From Halioglobus sp. (GTDB taxonomy: Bacteria; Pseudomonadota; Gammaproteobacteria; Pseudomonadales; Halieaceae): a stretch of 39,478 nucleotides of DNA. Numbering within the stretch: position 1 is the stretch's first letter; each line of letters opens with the position of its first letter. The stretch is taken from assembly GCA_020443325.1 (NCBI GenBank), contig JAGRIK010000356.1, positions 1-39,478 of the forward strand. Direction: 5' to 3'. Under the pieces are notes generated by a model. That model searched no databases and was not told the origin of the DNA. It saw only the letters and a program-made list of their open reading frames with translations. Made by a program: the position numbers and the translations under genes. This document shows positions 14,265-22,983 of the stretch, piece by piece.

Positions 14265-16058
14265 CTAGAGTTGGAACAGCGCCTCCGGCATGGCCATAAG
14301 GCTGTCCGCACCGGCCAGCATCGTGGTTTTCAGCGACTCCGTTCGCGGTAACAGGCGGTCGAAATAGAAACGCGCTGTCATAAGCTTTGCTTCGTAGAAC
14401 GATACATCGCCATCGGCGGCTGCAATTTTCTGTTGCGCCAGGATCGCCATTCTCGCCCAGAAGTAGGCCAGCGTGACGTAGCCGCTGTACATCAGGTAGT
14501 CAACCGCACCGGCACCGGCGTTGTCCGGGTTTTCCATTGCGGCCTCGCCCAGTTTCATGGACAGGTCGAGCCATTCCTTGCTGTACGCTTGCAACGGTTT
14601 GATGAACTCTTCGTACTCTGCACCGCTGTTGGCCGCGCAGAACTCGTCAACCACAGACGTGAAGCCCAGCAACAGCTTGCCGCCGCTGCCCAGCACCTTG
14701 CGGCCGACCAGATCGAGTGCCTGGATGCCGGTGGTGCCTTCATAAAGCATCGCGATGCGCGCGTCACGCACGATTTGCTCCATGCCCCACTCGCGAATAA
14801 AACCGTGGCCACCAAAGACCTGCAAACCCAGGTTGGCCGACTCAAAACCGACCTCGGTGACAAACGCTTTGCCGATGGGCGTGAGCAGCGCCATCAGGTC
14901 GTCGGCGGCTTTGGCCTGTTCCTCGTTGCCGTTTGCGACGATATCGCCCTGCTGGGCAAGGTAGTACAGGAACGCACGACTGCCTTCGGCGAAGGCTTTC
15001 TGGGTCAGCAACATGCGGCGTACGTCAGGGTGCACAATGATAGGGTCAGCTGGCCCGTCCGGGTTTTTAGGTCCGGTCAGGGAGCGCATCGCGAGGCGCT
15101 CCTTGGCGTAGGCCAGGGCGCCCTGGAAAGACAACTCAGCATGCGCCAGTCCCTGCGTGGCAGTGCCGATACGGGCGGTATTCATAAAGGTGAACATCGC
15201 GTTCAGGCCGCGATTGGGTGGCCCGATCAGGAAGCCCCGCGCGCCATCGAAATTGAGCACGCAGGTGGCGTTGCCATGTATGCCCATCTTTTCTTCGATG
15301 GAGGCACAGTGCACCGCGTTGCGCTCGCCGACCGTACCGTCTTCGTTGACATTGAATTTGGGCACGATAAACAGCGAGATTCCCTTGGTGCCTTCGGGCG
15401 CATCCGGCAGCCGCGCGAGCACAATGTGTACGATGTTTTCTGTCATGTCGTGCTCACCGGCGCTGATGAAAATCTTGGTACCGGTAATCGCGTAGGACCC
15501 ATCGGCCTGAGGCTCGGCCTTGGTGCGGAGCAGGCCGAGGTCGGAGCCACACTGGGACTCGGTGAGGCACATGGTGCCGGTCCATTCTCCGGAAATGAGT
15601 TTGGTGAGGTACTTCTGTTTCTGATCCTCATCGCCGTGCGCTTCAACGGTGTTCACCGCGCCATGGCTGAGACCGGGATACATCACCCAGGACCAGTTCG
15701 CCGTCCCGGCGATTTCATTCATAACGATACCGAGCAGGCTGGGCATGCCCTGGCCGCCGTAATGCGAATCGGCACTCAATGCCGGCCAGCCGTTATCCAC
15801 GTATTGCCGGTAGGCTTCCTTAAAGCCAGCGGGGGTTGCCACGCCGTCCTCGCTCCATGTGCAGCCCTCTTCGTCGCCGCTGCGGTTCAGGGGGGCAATC
15901 ACGCTTTCTGCGAAGCGGGCGCCTTCCTCAACGATCGCGCTCATGAGGTCTTCCGTCGCTTCTTCAAGGCCGGGCAGAGTCTGGTACAGCTTTTCAGATT
16001 CCAGTACTTCGTTAATAACAAACTGAATATCGCGCACCGGCGCTTTGTAGTCTGGCAT
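14265..16058 (-). CDS. Acyl-CoA dehydrogenase (DmdC-like, with extra C-terminal domain)
   Basis: 597-residue flavoenzyme that oxidises an acyl-CoA to the enoyl-CoA, passing electrons to ETF. Longer than ordinary acyl-CoA dehydrogenases (about 380), it has the N-terminal extension and C-terminal domain of the DmdC / long-form group. TMCLTESQCGSDLG and FISAGEHDM line the FAD site; YEGTTGIQALDLVGRK holds the likely catalytic Glu. The start is ATG at 16058 with GAGGAG seven bases upstream; a TTG two codons earlier overlaps that region. It is monocistronic, with its own promoter and terminator. DmdC proper acts on 3-methylmercaptopropionyl-CoA in DMSP breakdown; without dmdB or dmdD nearby the substrate is open, and medium- or long-chain acyl-CoA is equally possible. 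Confidence 0.9.
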   Translation of the reverse strand: MPDYKAPVRDIQFVINEVLESEKLYQTLPGLEEATEDLMSAIVEEGARFAESVIAPLNRSGDEEGCTWSEDGVATPAGFKEAYRQYVDNGWPALSADSHYGGQGMPSLLGIVMNEIAGTANWSWVMYPGLSHGAVNTVEAHGDEDQKQKYLTKLISGEWTGTMCLTESQCGSDLGLLRTKAEPQADGSYAITGTKIFISAGEHDMTENIVHIVLARLPDAPEGTKGISLFIVPKFNVNEDGTVGERNAVHCASIEEKMGIHGNATCVLNFDGARGFLIGPPNRGLNAMFTFMNTARIGTATQGLAHAELSFQGALAYAKERLAMRSLTGPKNPDGPADPIIVHPDVRRMLLTQKAFAEGSRAFLYYLAQQGDIVANGNEEQAKAADDLMALLTPIGKAFVTEVGFESANLGLQVFGGHGFIREWGMEQIVRDARIAMLYEGTTGIQALDLVGRKVLGSGGKLLLGFTSVVDEFCAANSGAEYEEFIKPLQAYSKEWLDLSMKLGEAAMENPDNAGAGAVDYLMYSGYVTLAYFWARMAILAQQKIAAADGDVSFYEAKLMTARFYFDRLLPRTESLKTTMLAGADSLMAMPEALFQL

Positions 16059-16165
16059 GGTCAACTCCTCTGGATACGTCTGTATAGGTGAACAAATCGG
16101 GATAGACGAAGCCCGGGGGGAAACCGATGCATGTCATCGATCCGGGCCATGTGTTCAGCGCTCAC

Positions 16166-16193
16166 ATTGTCCGGTATTTATCCCGGATGTCAA
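16166..16193 (-). promoter_or_regulatory. Promoter with overlapping inverted repeat, acyl-CoA dehydrogenase
   Basis: Leftward TTGACA (16193-16188), 16-base spacer, GACAAT (16171-16166). The inverted repeat TCCGG-N8-CCGGA (16170-16187) fills the spacer and could bind a repressor, e.g. of the TetR or GntR type. The leader to the ATG is about 100 bases. Confidence 0.6.
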
Positions 16194-16274
16194 ATATCTT
16201 TTTACGCAGCGTGAACCATGTCCGCGATGTTTCTGGTTATAACATCGCTGATTTCTGGCGACTTTTCGGGGGGC

Positions 16275-16949
16275 CTATTCGACGAGTAGGCCGATATCAA
16301 GGTGCCGGGAGAGGTCGGCGGCCTGCCAGTCGGGAAGCAATGGTACATCGCCCAGCAGTGGCGCCGGCAGCAGGTGCCGCAGGGTATCCAGGTTCTCATC
16401 GTGACAGTCCATGCGCGGGCCAGGCTGGTTCGCCACCCAGGCCGCGAGGTGCAGGCCATCGCGGCGAATCGCCTCCGCGGTGAGCAGCGCGTGATTGATA
16501 CAACCGAGGCGCATGCCGACCACCATGATCACCCCCACCTGCAATTGGACGGCCAGGTCTGCCAGCGTCTCCCGTGGATTGATGGGGACGCGCCAGCCGC
16601 CTGCGCCCTCAATCAGCACGAAATCCGCGCCGCCCGACATCACGCCACGACACAAGCCCACCAGGCGGGCAGCCTGCAGGTTTTTACCTTCCTGCTGCGC
16701 CGCGATATGCGGTGCTATCGCGGCGGTGAGCGCCACCGGATTTACCTGGCTGTAATCAAGTGTCTCGGTCATGGCCCCCTGCAGGTACAGGGCGTCTTCA
16801 TTGTGGCCCCTCTCATCGCAGCCGGCCGCCACGGGTTTGACGGCGGCAGTGCGCATACCCGCGCGAGCCGCCGCTGCCAGCAGGCCGCAACTCACCGCTG
16901 TTTTCCCAACGCCGGTATCGGTGCCGGTTACAAACCAGGTTTTACTCAT
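16275..16949 (-). CDS. bioD: Dethiobiotin synthetase
   Basis: 224 residues. FVTGTDTGVGKTA near the N-terminus is the P-loop; AVKPVAAG and LIEGAGGWRVPI are the further family motifs. It closes the ureido ring of dethiobiotin from DAPA, CO2 and ATP in the cytosol. Its ATG overlaps the stop of the BioH-BioC gene by four bases (ATGA), so it is translationally coupled and last in the operon bioB-bioF-bioHC-bioD. Length is standard. Confidence 0.96.
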   Translation of the reverse strand: MSKTWFVTGTDTGVGKTAVSCGLLAAAARAGMRTAAVKPVAAGCDERGHNEDALYLQGAMTETLDYSQVNPVALTAAIAPHIAAQQEGKNLQAARLVGLCRGVMSGGADFVLIEGAGGWRVPINPRETLADLAVQLQVGVIMVVGMRLGCINHALLTAEAIRRDGLHLAAWVANQPGPRMDCHDENLDTLRHLLPAPLLGDVPLLPDWQAADLSRHLDIGLLVE

Positions 16950-18535
16950 GGCTTCTTCAGTACTCCAAATATGACTTCATAGGTGGCGGGGAGCACACCT
17001 TGCAAACGTCTCGCCTCATAGGCCTGCAACATCCCCTGCAATGCGCGCCGACTGGTGAGCCCCGTCGGTCGACTGCGGTTCATGTTGTGTGCACCCAGCG
17101 TTTTCAGCTCGTCCAGTAGATCGCGGACCCGCGTGTACTCCATGCAAAAGGACTGCTCTTGCAGTGTCAGTTCGATACCGGGGATACGCTCCGCTGCAGC
17201 TAGCAACGCGGCACCCGGCAGGAACGTATTCACATGCTGGTGCGCATCCACAGCGGCCCAGGCACTGCGCAGTTCGTTCAGGGTATTCGGCCCGAGTGAA
17301 GTAAATACACACAAACCACCAGGGCGTAGCACGCGCGCCAACTCTGCCAGCAAGTGCTCGGGGCGAGCACACCACTGGACTGCCAGGCTGCTGAACACCA
17401 CGTCAACCGATTCGCTGGCCAGCGGCAGGGACTCGGCGTCCGCAACAAGCCATTTGCTATCCTCGCCGCAGCGCCTGCGGGCGTAGTCCACCATCCCGGC
17501 TGCGAGGTCCAAGCCCAGGTACTGCGCCGCAGGATAGCGCTCTCGCAGCGGTGTACAAAAATAACCGGTTCCACAGCCGAGATCGAGCACGCTGCCCGGT
17601 GCCACCGGCCCCGCCTCCAGATAGGTAAGTAACTGCTCACCAACCCTGCGCTGCAGGTGTGCCACGGAATCGTAGCGGCCAGCCGCACGACTGAAGGAGG
17701 CGGCAACGGCCTGTTTCTCCAGATCCGGCACGGTCTCGGGACGCTCTGCAAAGGTGCCCGCAGCATCGAGAAATGCGTGAATCTCTGCCGCCAGCACCCC
17801 GGGAATATCCAGCGGTGCGAGATGAGAACTGTCCGGCATAACCTTAACCCGTGCGGCGAGAGCACCCGCGGTTTGGGATTCGATAAAGCTACCCACTGCA
17901 GATGGCACCAGCGCATCCTCCGCCGCCAGTAGGTGCAACTGCGGCTGCTTCAGCGCGGGCAGGGCCTCACGCAAGTCGAGCGTCTCAAGCCACGCCAGGC
18001 CGGCCAGCAGTTCGACGGACGCGGGTCGGCGTCCCTGTACTTGCAGTTGACGCAACAGTTGTCGCGGCTGCCGGGCCCCACTCACCTGCAGCCCGTCGAA
18101 GCGCCTCAGTGCCGCGACCGGCTGCGCTTTCACGCCGCTGGCAAACTCTGCAAACACCGCTGCCTCCATTCCCGGCCAGTCCTGCGCCGCGATGAACCTG
18201 GGATTGGTACAGAGCGTTACCAGTGCCGACACCCGCTCCGGGTATCGGTGAGCGAGCGCCGTACCCAGCAACCCACCCAGCGACCAGCCCACATATACGG
18301 CCTGCCGCGGGCAGCACTCCAGAATACCCGCCAGTAGTTCAGTCAGCTCTGGCGCTGCGCCCGAAGCGCACCCCGGCGCAGCACCGGGAATATCCAACAG
18401 GGTGATATTGGCCCACGGCCGCAACAGCACCAGCAGAGGCCGCCACACTTCCCGATTGCTGCCCCAACCGTGCAGAAGCACCAGTTCATGCCGAGGGGTA
18501 GCGGTGGCCGGCAGGTATTCGAAATGCAGCGGCAT
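16946..18535 (-). CDS. bioHC: BioH-BioC fusion: pimeloyl-ACP methyl ester esterase / malonyl-ACP O-methyltransferase
   Basis: 529 residues joining two enzymes of early biotin synthesis. Residues 1-about 262 are an alpha/beta hydrolase with nucleophile Ser85 in GWSLGG, acid Asp207 and His238, matching BioH, which releases pimeloyl-ACP from its methyl ester. Residues about 272-529 are BioC, starting KQAVAASFSRAAGRYDSVAH with SAM site LDLGCGTGYF (317-326), which methylates malonyl-ACP to enter fatty-acid elongation. The fusion joins the enzymes that add and remove the same methyl group. The ATG directly abuts the bioF stop. I recall BioHC fusions in other marine gammaproteobacteria; the frame is open throughout, so it is not a sequencing join. 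Confidence 0.95.
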   Translation of the reverse strand: MPLHFEYLPATATPRHELVLLHGWGSNREVWRPLLVLLRPWANITLLDIPGAAPGCASGAAPELTELLAGILECCPRQAVYVGWSLGGLLGTALAHRYPERVSALVTLCTNPRFIAAQDWPGMEAAVFAEFASGVKAQPVAALRRFDGLQVSGARQPRQLLRQLQVQGRRPASVELLAGLAWLETLDLREALPALKQPQLHLLAAEDALVPSAVGSFIESQTAGALAARVKVMPDSSHLAPLDIPGVLAAEIHAFLDAAGTFAERPETVPDLEKQAVAASFSRAAGRYDSVAHLQRRVGEQLLTYLEAGPVAPGSVLDLGCGTGYFCTPLRERYPAAQYLGLDLAAGMVDYARRRCGEDSKWLVADAESLPLASESVDVVFSSLAVQWCARPEHLLAELARVLRPGGLCVFTSLGPNTLNELRSAWAAVDAHQHVNTFLPGAALLAAAERIPGIELTLQEQSFCMEYTRVRDLLDELKTLGAHNMNRSRPTGLTSRRALQGMLQAYEARRLQGVLPATYEVIFGVLKKP

Positions 18536-19702
18536 TCAGTCCGCCGTCCAGCACGCTGCCAGTTGATCCAGCAGCTGGTCCACCTGTATTTCACTGTGCG
18601 CTGCACTGAGGGTGATGCGCAGGCGGGACGTTCCCGCGGGAACGGTCGGCGGACGGATGGCGCCGATGAGGAAACCGTTTTCACGGAGACGCTCACTCAA
18701 TCCCACCGCCCTTACCGCATCACCCACCAACAATGGCTGAATGGCACTCGCGGACGGTAGCAGCGATAAACCGAGTTGTTCCGCACCGATGCGAAACCGG
18801 TGAATCAGGTTTGCCAGGTATTCCCTGCGCCAGGATTCATTCCTGACCAGGGTCAGCGCCTCCAGGCTGGCGGCTGCCACCGCCGGCGGCAGCGCCGTGG
18901 TGTAGATATAGTTGCGCGACTGCTGGATCAACCCCTCAATCAACAGTTCACTGCCGGCGACAAACGCGCCGGCAGTCCCCAGCGCCTTGCCCAGCGTGGC
19001 CATGAGTATGGGGACGGAGGAAGGCGCGAGCCTCGCGGCCTCTGTACTGCCCACCCCGCGCGCGCCCAGCACACCAAACCCGTGGGCATCATCCACCATC
19101 AGCCAGGCGTCCTGCGCGCTGCACAGGTCTGCCAGCTCAGCCAGCGGCGCGGTATCGCCATCCATGCTGAAGACACCGTCCACCACCACCAGGCGCGGCC
19201 CCCCGGCAGCCTCGAGCTTGACCTGCAGTGCACTCATATCGTTGTGGGGAAAGCGCTGGAAACGCGCCCCGCTGTGCAATCCGCCATCCAGCAGGGAGGC
19301 GTGATTGAGCCGGTCCTCAAACACGTAATCACCGCGCTGCAGCACACTGGTGAGGATGCCGGTGTTGGCCATATAGCCGCTGGAATAGAGGAGTGCGCGC
19401 TCGCGGCCCGTGAACTCGGCCAGCGCCTCTTCCAGTTCATGGTGTGGTGCGCTGTGGCCGCAGACCAGGTGGGAAGCGCCACTGCCGACGCCGTATTCAG
19501 CGGCGGCCTCGCGAAAGCGTTCGATAACGCGGGGGTGAGCCGCCAGGCCCAGGTAATCGTTGCTGCAGAAATTGAGGTACTCGCGCCCCTCGATGCGCAC
19601 CACCGGGCCCTGGGCAGACTGCAGCGTCTGGCGCTGGCGGTACAGGCCATCCCGGCGTCGCTGCGCCAACACCGCACCCAGACGCTCGGTGAAGCCTGTC
19701 AC
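18536..19702 (-). CDS. bioF: 8-amino-7-oxononanoate synthase
   Basis: 388-residue PLP enzyme condensing pimeloyl-ACP with alanine. The fold-type I signature is seen in [28 protein letters not shown] and [12 protein letters not shown], with the PLP lysine in LGK. The start is GTG at 19702, nine bases after the bioB stop. It is second gene of the operon. Length and motifs are normal. Confidence 0.96.
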   Translation of the reverse strand: MTGFTERLGAVLAQRRRDGLYRQRQTLQSAQGPVVRIEGREYLNFCSNDYLGLAAHPRVIERFREAAAEYGVGSGASHLVCGHSAPHHELEEALAEFTGRERALLYSSGYMANTGILTSVLQRGDYVFEDRLNHASLLDGGLHSGARFQRFPHNDMSALQVKLEAAGGPRLVVVDGVFSMDGDTAPLAELADLCSAQDAWLMVDDAHGFGVLGARGVGSTEAARLAPSSVPILMATLGKALGTAGAFVAGSELLIEGLIQQSRNYIYTTALPPAVAAASLEALTLVRNESWRREYLANLIHRFRIGAEQLGLSLLPSASAIQPLLVGDAVRAVGLSERLRENGFLIGAIRPPTVPAGTSRLRITLSAAHSEIQVDQLLDQLAACWTAD

Positions 19703-19711
19703 GACAGTCGC

Positions 19712-20767
19712 CTAGCGGGCAGCGGCGTCGTAAAAGTGCGGGCTGGGTGTGGCGGGGGCCTGTTCGACGTGGCGCCGTTCCGGCTCAATGCCCAGGCGGG
19801 CGAACAGCGCCATATCGGAGTTGGCCTGCGGGTTGGGCGTGGTGAGCAGCTTTTCACCGTAGAAGATCGAGTTGGCACCGGCAAAATACGCCAGCGCATG
19901 CATCTGTTCGTTCATTTCCTCGCGGCCCGCCGAGAGGCGCACATGCGACGCCGGCATCATGATCCGCGCCACCGCGATGGTGCGAATAAACTCGAACGGG
20001 TCCAGGTCCGCCTCTGCTTCCAGCGGCGTCCCCTGCACGCGCACCAGCATATTGATCGGCACGCTCTCGGGATGCTGGGGCAGGTTGGCCAACTGCTGCA
20101 GCAAGCCGGCGCGATCCGTTTGTTTTTCGCCCATGCCCACGATGCCGCCGCTGCACACTTTCATACCGGCATCACGCACGTGGTCCAGCGTTTCCAGCCG
20201 GTCCTGGTAGGTGCGGGTGGTAATGACGTCGCCGTAGAATTCGGGCGAGGTATCGAGGTTGTGGTTGTAGTAATCCAGCCCTGCCTCGGACAATTCCTGC
20301 GCCTGCTCGCGCGTCAGCATGCCCAGCGTCATACAGCTTTCAAGACCCAGCGCACGCACGCCCTTGACCATTGCGACCACCTGCGGCATATCGCGCTGCT
20401 TGGGCGATCGCCAGGCGGCCCCCATGCAAAAACGCGTGGCACCCGACGCGGCAGCCGCCCTGGCCTGCTCCAGCACCTGCTCGATTTCCATCAGCGCCTC
20501 TGCTTCCAGCCCCGTGTCATAGCGGGTGCTCTGCGGGCAGTAGGCGCAATCTTCCGGACAGGCGCCGGTTTTGATGGAAAGCAGTGTGCTGACCTGGACC
20601 TGGTTTGGGTCAAAATACTTGCGGTGCTCCGTGTGCGCCTGGAACAGCAGGTCGTTGAAGGGCTGTGCGAAAAGGGCCTCCACCTCCTGCCGGGACCAGT
20701 CATGGCGAATCTCGCCGGGGCTGGATGATGGGGTCGATGTTGTCGTAGCTGCCACTGAGGATTGCAT
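19712..20767 (-). CDS. bioB: Biotin synthase
   Basis: 351-residue radical-SAM enzyme that inserts sulfur into dethiobiotin. Cys70, Cys74 and Cys77 in [13 protein letters not shown] hold the 4Fe-4S cluster. [13 protein letters not shown] and [11 protein letters not shown] are further conserved segments. The N-terminal 20 residues are Ser/Thr-rich and unconserved. It is the first gene of the leftward bio operon, about 32 bases from the predicted transcription start under BirA control. Confidence 0.97.
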   Translation of the reverse strand: MQSSVAATTTSTPSSSPGEIRHDWSRQEVEALFAQPFNDLLFQAHTEHRKYFDPNQVQVSTLLSIKTGACPEDCAYCPQSTRYDTGLEAEALMEIEQVLEQARAAAASGATRFCMGAAWRSPKQRDMPQVVAMVKGVRALGLESCMTLGMLTREQAQELSEAGLDYYNHNLDTSPEFYGDVITTRTYQDRLETLDHVRDAGMKVCSGGIVGMGEKQTDRAGLLQQLANLPQHPESVPINMLVRVQGTPLEAEADLDPFEFIRTIAVARIMMPASHVRLSAGREEMNEQMHALAYFAGANSIFYGEKLLTTPNPQANSDMALFARLGIEPERRHVEQAPATPSPHFYDAAAR

Positions 20768-20805
20768 ATCAGGCCCAAGGATGAATTAACATGGTGAAAA
20801 CGTGC

Positions 20806-20833
20806 ATGATACCGCCGCCGGCAAAGCTGTCAA
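20806..20833 (-). promoter_or_regulatory. bio operon promoter
   Basis: Leftward TTGACA (20833-20828), 16-base spacer, TATCAT (20811-20806). The -35 box is part of the right half of the BirA operator. Confidence 0.8.
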
Positions 20834-20859
20834 CCTGCACGGTGCCGCATGGTTAACAA
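20827..20859. promoter_or_regulatory. BirA operator (biotin repressor site)
   Basis: Half-sites CTGTCAACC (20827-20835) and GGTTAACAA (20851-20859), separated by exactly 15 bases, match the consensus TTGTAAACC-N15/16-GGTTTACAA. It overlaps the bio promoter -35 and the first codons of comF, so biotinoyl-AMP-loaded BirA should shut off bioB and could affect comF too. Confidence 0.85.
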
Positions 20860-21583
20860 CATTGGCAGGCGGTTACTCGATGGGCTGTTTCCCCACCACT
20901 GTGCCCTGTGCGGCCTGCGCAGCGACCGGGACGTCCCGCTGTGCCTCGCGTGTGAGTTGGAGATGCCGCTCAACCAGAGCTGCTGTGCGCGCTGTGCGTT
21001 ACCCCTGCCTCCCACCGGGCAGCCGAACGCAATGCAGATATGTGGCGTGTGCCAGCAGACTCCACCGGTATTTGCGCGCGTCCTCGCACCCTGGCTGTAC
21101 GACGAGTATTTCGCCCACCTGATTCACCTCTGGAAGTACCACCGGGAACAATACCTGACGCCGCTGCTGGCCTCCCTGTGGCTGCAGCGCGCACAGTGGC
21201 AGGAGGAGCCGCTCGACCTGCTCGTACCAGTGCCCCTGCACTGGCGCAGGCGGTGGCAGCGCGGCTTCAATCAATCCGAGCTGTTGTGCCGACAGCTACA
21301 GGCGACCTGTCCTGAACTTAAATCATGCACCATTGCAGACCGCCTGGTTAAACGCCAGCGCTCAACCGCCGCGCAATCCGGCATGAGTGCCCGGCAACGC
21401 GCCGGCAACCTGAAGGGCGCCTTTACAGTGTTTAAGCCCTGTGACAATCTGCGTATCGCCATCGTGGACGATGTAATGACCACGGGGGCCACCGCGACAG
21501 CCCTGGCGCGCGCGCTGTCGGCGGCGGGCGCCAGGCATATTGAAGTGTGGTGTCTTGCACGGACACCGGCGCCCGACTTTTAA
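20849..21583 (+). CDS. comF: ComF family protein
   Basis: 244 residues. The N-terminal zinc-finger part has CALCG, CLACE, CARC and CGVCQ cysteine pairs. The C-terminal phosphoribosyltransferase-like domain has RGFNQSELL and IAIVDDVMTTGATATAL (PRPP loop). ComF acts in the cytoplasm in uptake of transforming DNA, as a partner of the single-strand import machinery. ATG at 20849 lies inside the BirA operator. It is divergent from bioB, and 24 bases separate it from modA, so it may lead the rightward run. Confidence 0.92.
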   Translation: MVNNIGRRLLDGLFPHHCALCGLRSDRDVPLCLACELEMPLNQSCCARCALPLPPTGQPNAMQICGVCQQTPPVFARVLAPWLYDEYFAHLIHLWKYHREQYLTPLLASLWLQRAQWQEEPLDLLVPVPLHWRRRWQRGFNQSELLCRQLQATCPELKSCTIADRLVKRQRSTAAQSGMSARQRAGNLKGAFTVFKPCDNLRIAIVDDVMTTGATATALARALSAAGARHIEVWCLARTPAPDF

Positions 21584-21607
21584 AGAATGGTATTCAAGGA
21601 TTGTTCT

Positions 21608-22306
21608 ATGCGAATTCTCACAGTGTTGCTACTCCTGCTGGCAAGCCCGCTGTCGATAGGTGAATCGATCAGTATCGCCGTGGCTGCCAACTTCAAACCC
21701 ACGCTGGAAAAAATCACCGAGCCCTTCCTCGCCAACACCAATATCTTCGTGACGTTCAGCGCGGCCTCAACCGGCGTACTGGCCACCCAGATCCTGCACG
21801 GCGCGCAGTACGATATGTTTTTCGCCGCGGACGAGGAAACCCCGCAAAAAGTAGTGTCCGCGAAGGCCCTCGCGAGCACCGACGCGTTCTGCTACGCCCG
21901 CGGCAGCCTGGTGCTGGCCGGAGGCAAGGACGGCCTGTCGTCCCTGGCGCAACCGGGCCTGAGCCTCGCGATAGCCAACCCCGCGACGGCGCCGTACGGT
22001 CGCGCCGCGATGGAGGTGCTGGCCAGGCCGGAATTCAGTGCCGGGGAGGGCCGCAAACTCGTCAAGGGAAATAGTGTCGCGCAGGCCTTACAGTTCTGGC
22101 AGAGCGGGGCTGTGGACATGGCGCTGCTTCCCCGCGCATTGAAAGCCGCCGGTGCGACGCCCGTCCCACTGGACTGGTACCAGCCCGTGGCACAGTACGC
22201 CGTGGTACTGACACATAGCCCGGCCGTTGACGAGTATCTGCAGTGGCTGAGAAGTGATACCGTGCGCGACCTGATCAAAGACGCCGGCTACGAACCTTGT
22301 CCCTGA
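21608..22306 (+). CDS. modA: Molybdate ABC transporter, substrate-binding protein
   Basis: 232 residues. A signal peptide (MRILTVLLLLLASPLSIG) precedes SISIAVAANFKPTLEKI, FSAASTGVLATQI and YDMFFAADEETP, the ligand-contact segments of ModA. ATG at 21608 is chosen because AAGGA lies eight bases upstream; the ATG at 21587 would hide the signal. It captures molybdate in the periplasm for ModBC. Confidence 0.95.
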   Translation: MRILTVLLLLLASPLSIGESISIAVAANFKPTLEKITEPFLANTNIFVTFSAASTGVLATQILHGAQYDMFFAADEETPQKVVSAKALASTDAFCYARGSLVLAGGKDGLSSLAQPGLSLAIANPATAPYGRAAMEVLARPEFSAGEGRKLVKGNSVAQALQFWQSGAVDMALLPRALKAAGATPVPLDWYQPVAQYAVVLTHSPAVDEYLQWLRSDTVRDLIKDAGYEPCP

Positions 22307-22983
22307 ACCATGCTGAACTGGAAGCGATTTATCTCACTATCGCACTGGCCTCAATCACCACGGTATTGCTGCTGATCCTGGGCACGCCCCTGGCGTGGTG
22401 GTTGTCCCGCCGTCGCGGCACCGTTCCCGCCACCATCGAGGCCATCGTGGCGATGCCGCTGATTCTACCACCCACCGTACTGGGTTTTTACCTGCTGTTG
22501 CTGTTCACGCCGGATACCGCGCTGGGCCGCCTCTGGCAGCAACTGACCGGCACGCAGCTGGCCTTCAGTTTCAGCGCACTGGTGATCGGCTCCGTGGTGT
22601 ATTCGCTGCCGTTTGTTGTGCAGCCCCTGCAATCGGCCTTCCAGCGGATTCCGGCAGGACTGCTGCAGGCGGCAGCGACTCTCGGCGCGTCACCGCTGGA
22701 CCAGTTCCGCTCCATCGTTCTGCCGCTTACCCGACGCAGTTTTGTGACGGCTGCCAGTCTCGGTTTCGCACATACGGTAGGAGAATTTGGCGTTGTCCTG
22801 ATGATCGGCGGCAACATCCCCGGCGAAACCCAGGTGTTGTCAATTGCCCTGTACGACTCGGTGGAATCACTGCACTTTGACGAGGCGCACCGCCTGGCGG
22901 CCGGTCTGGTGATATTTTCCTTCCTCCTGCTGTTCCTGCTTTACCGCAGTGACAGGCAGATCGGCTGGCGGGTGCGCGCGTGA
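22297..22983 (+). CDS. modB: Molybdate ABC transporter, permease
   Basis: About 228 residues with five or six membrane helices and the permease loop AAATLGASPLDQFRSIVLPL, plus GEFGVVLMIGGNIPG typical of ModB. The first plausible start is TTG at 22297, overlapping the modA stop by ten bases and without a ribosome site, so translation probably depends on coupling with modA. It pairs with ModC to move molybdate inward. Confidence 0.93.
   Translation: MSLNHAELEAIYLTIALASITTVLLLILGTPLAWWLSRRRGTVPATIEAIVAMPLILPPTVLGFYLLLLFTPDTALGRLWQQLTGTQLAFSFSALVIGSVVYSLPFVVQPLQSAFQRIPAGLLQAAATLGASPLDQFRSIVLPLTRRSFVTAASLGFAHTVGEFGVVLMIGGNIPGETQVLSIALYDSVESLHFDEAHRLAAGLVIFSFLLLFLLYRSDRQIGWRVRA

Noticed and set aside
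14433-16091. Long rightward open frame opposite the acyl-CoA dehydrogenase
   Set aside because: It mirrors a gene with clear family motifs, and its own translation is rich in His, Arg and Gln without any domain. Codon bias in a GC-rich gene explains the open antisense frame.
18776-20728. 650-codon rightward open frame opposite bioF and bioB
   Set aside because: It spans two unambiguous biotin genes on the other strand and has no recognisable motif or ribosome site.
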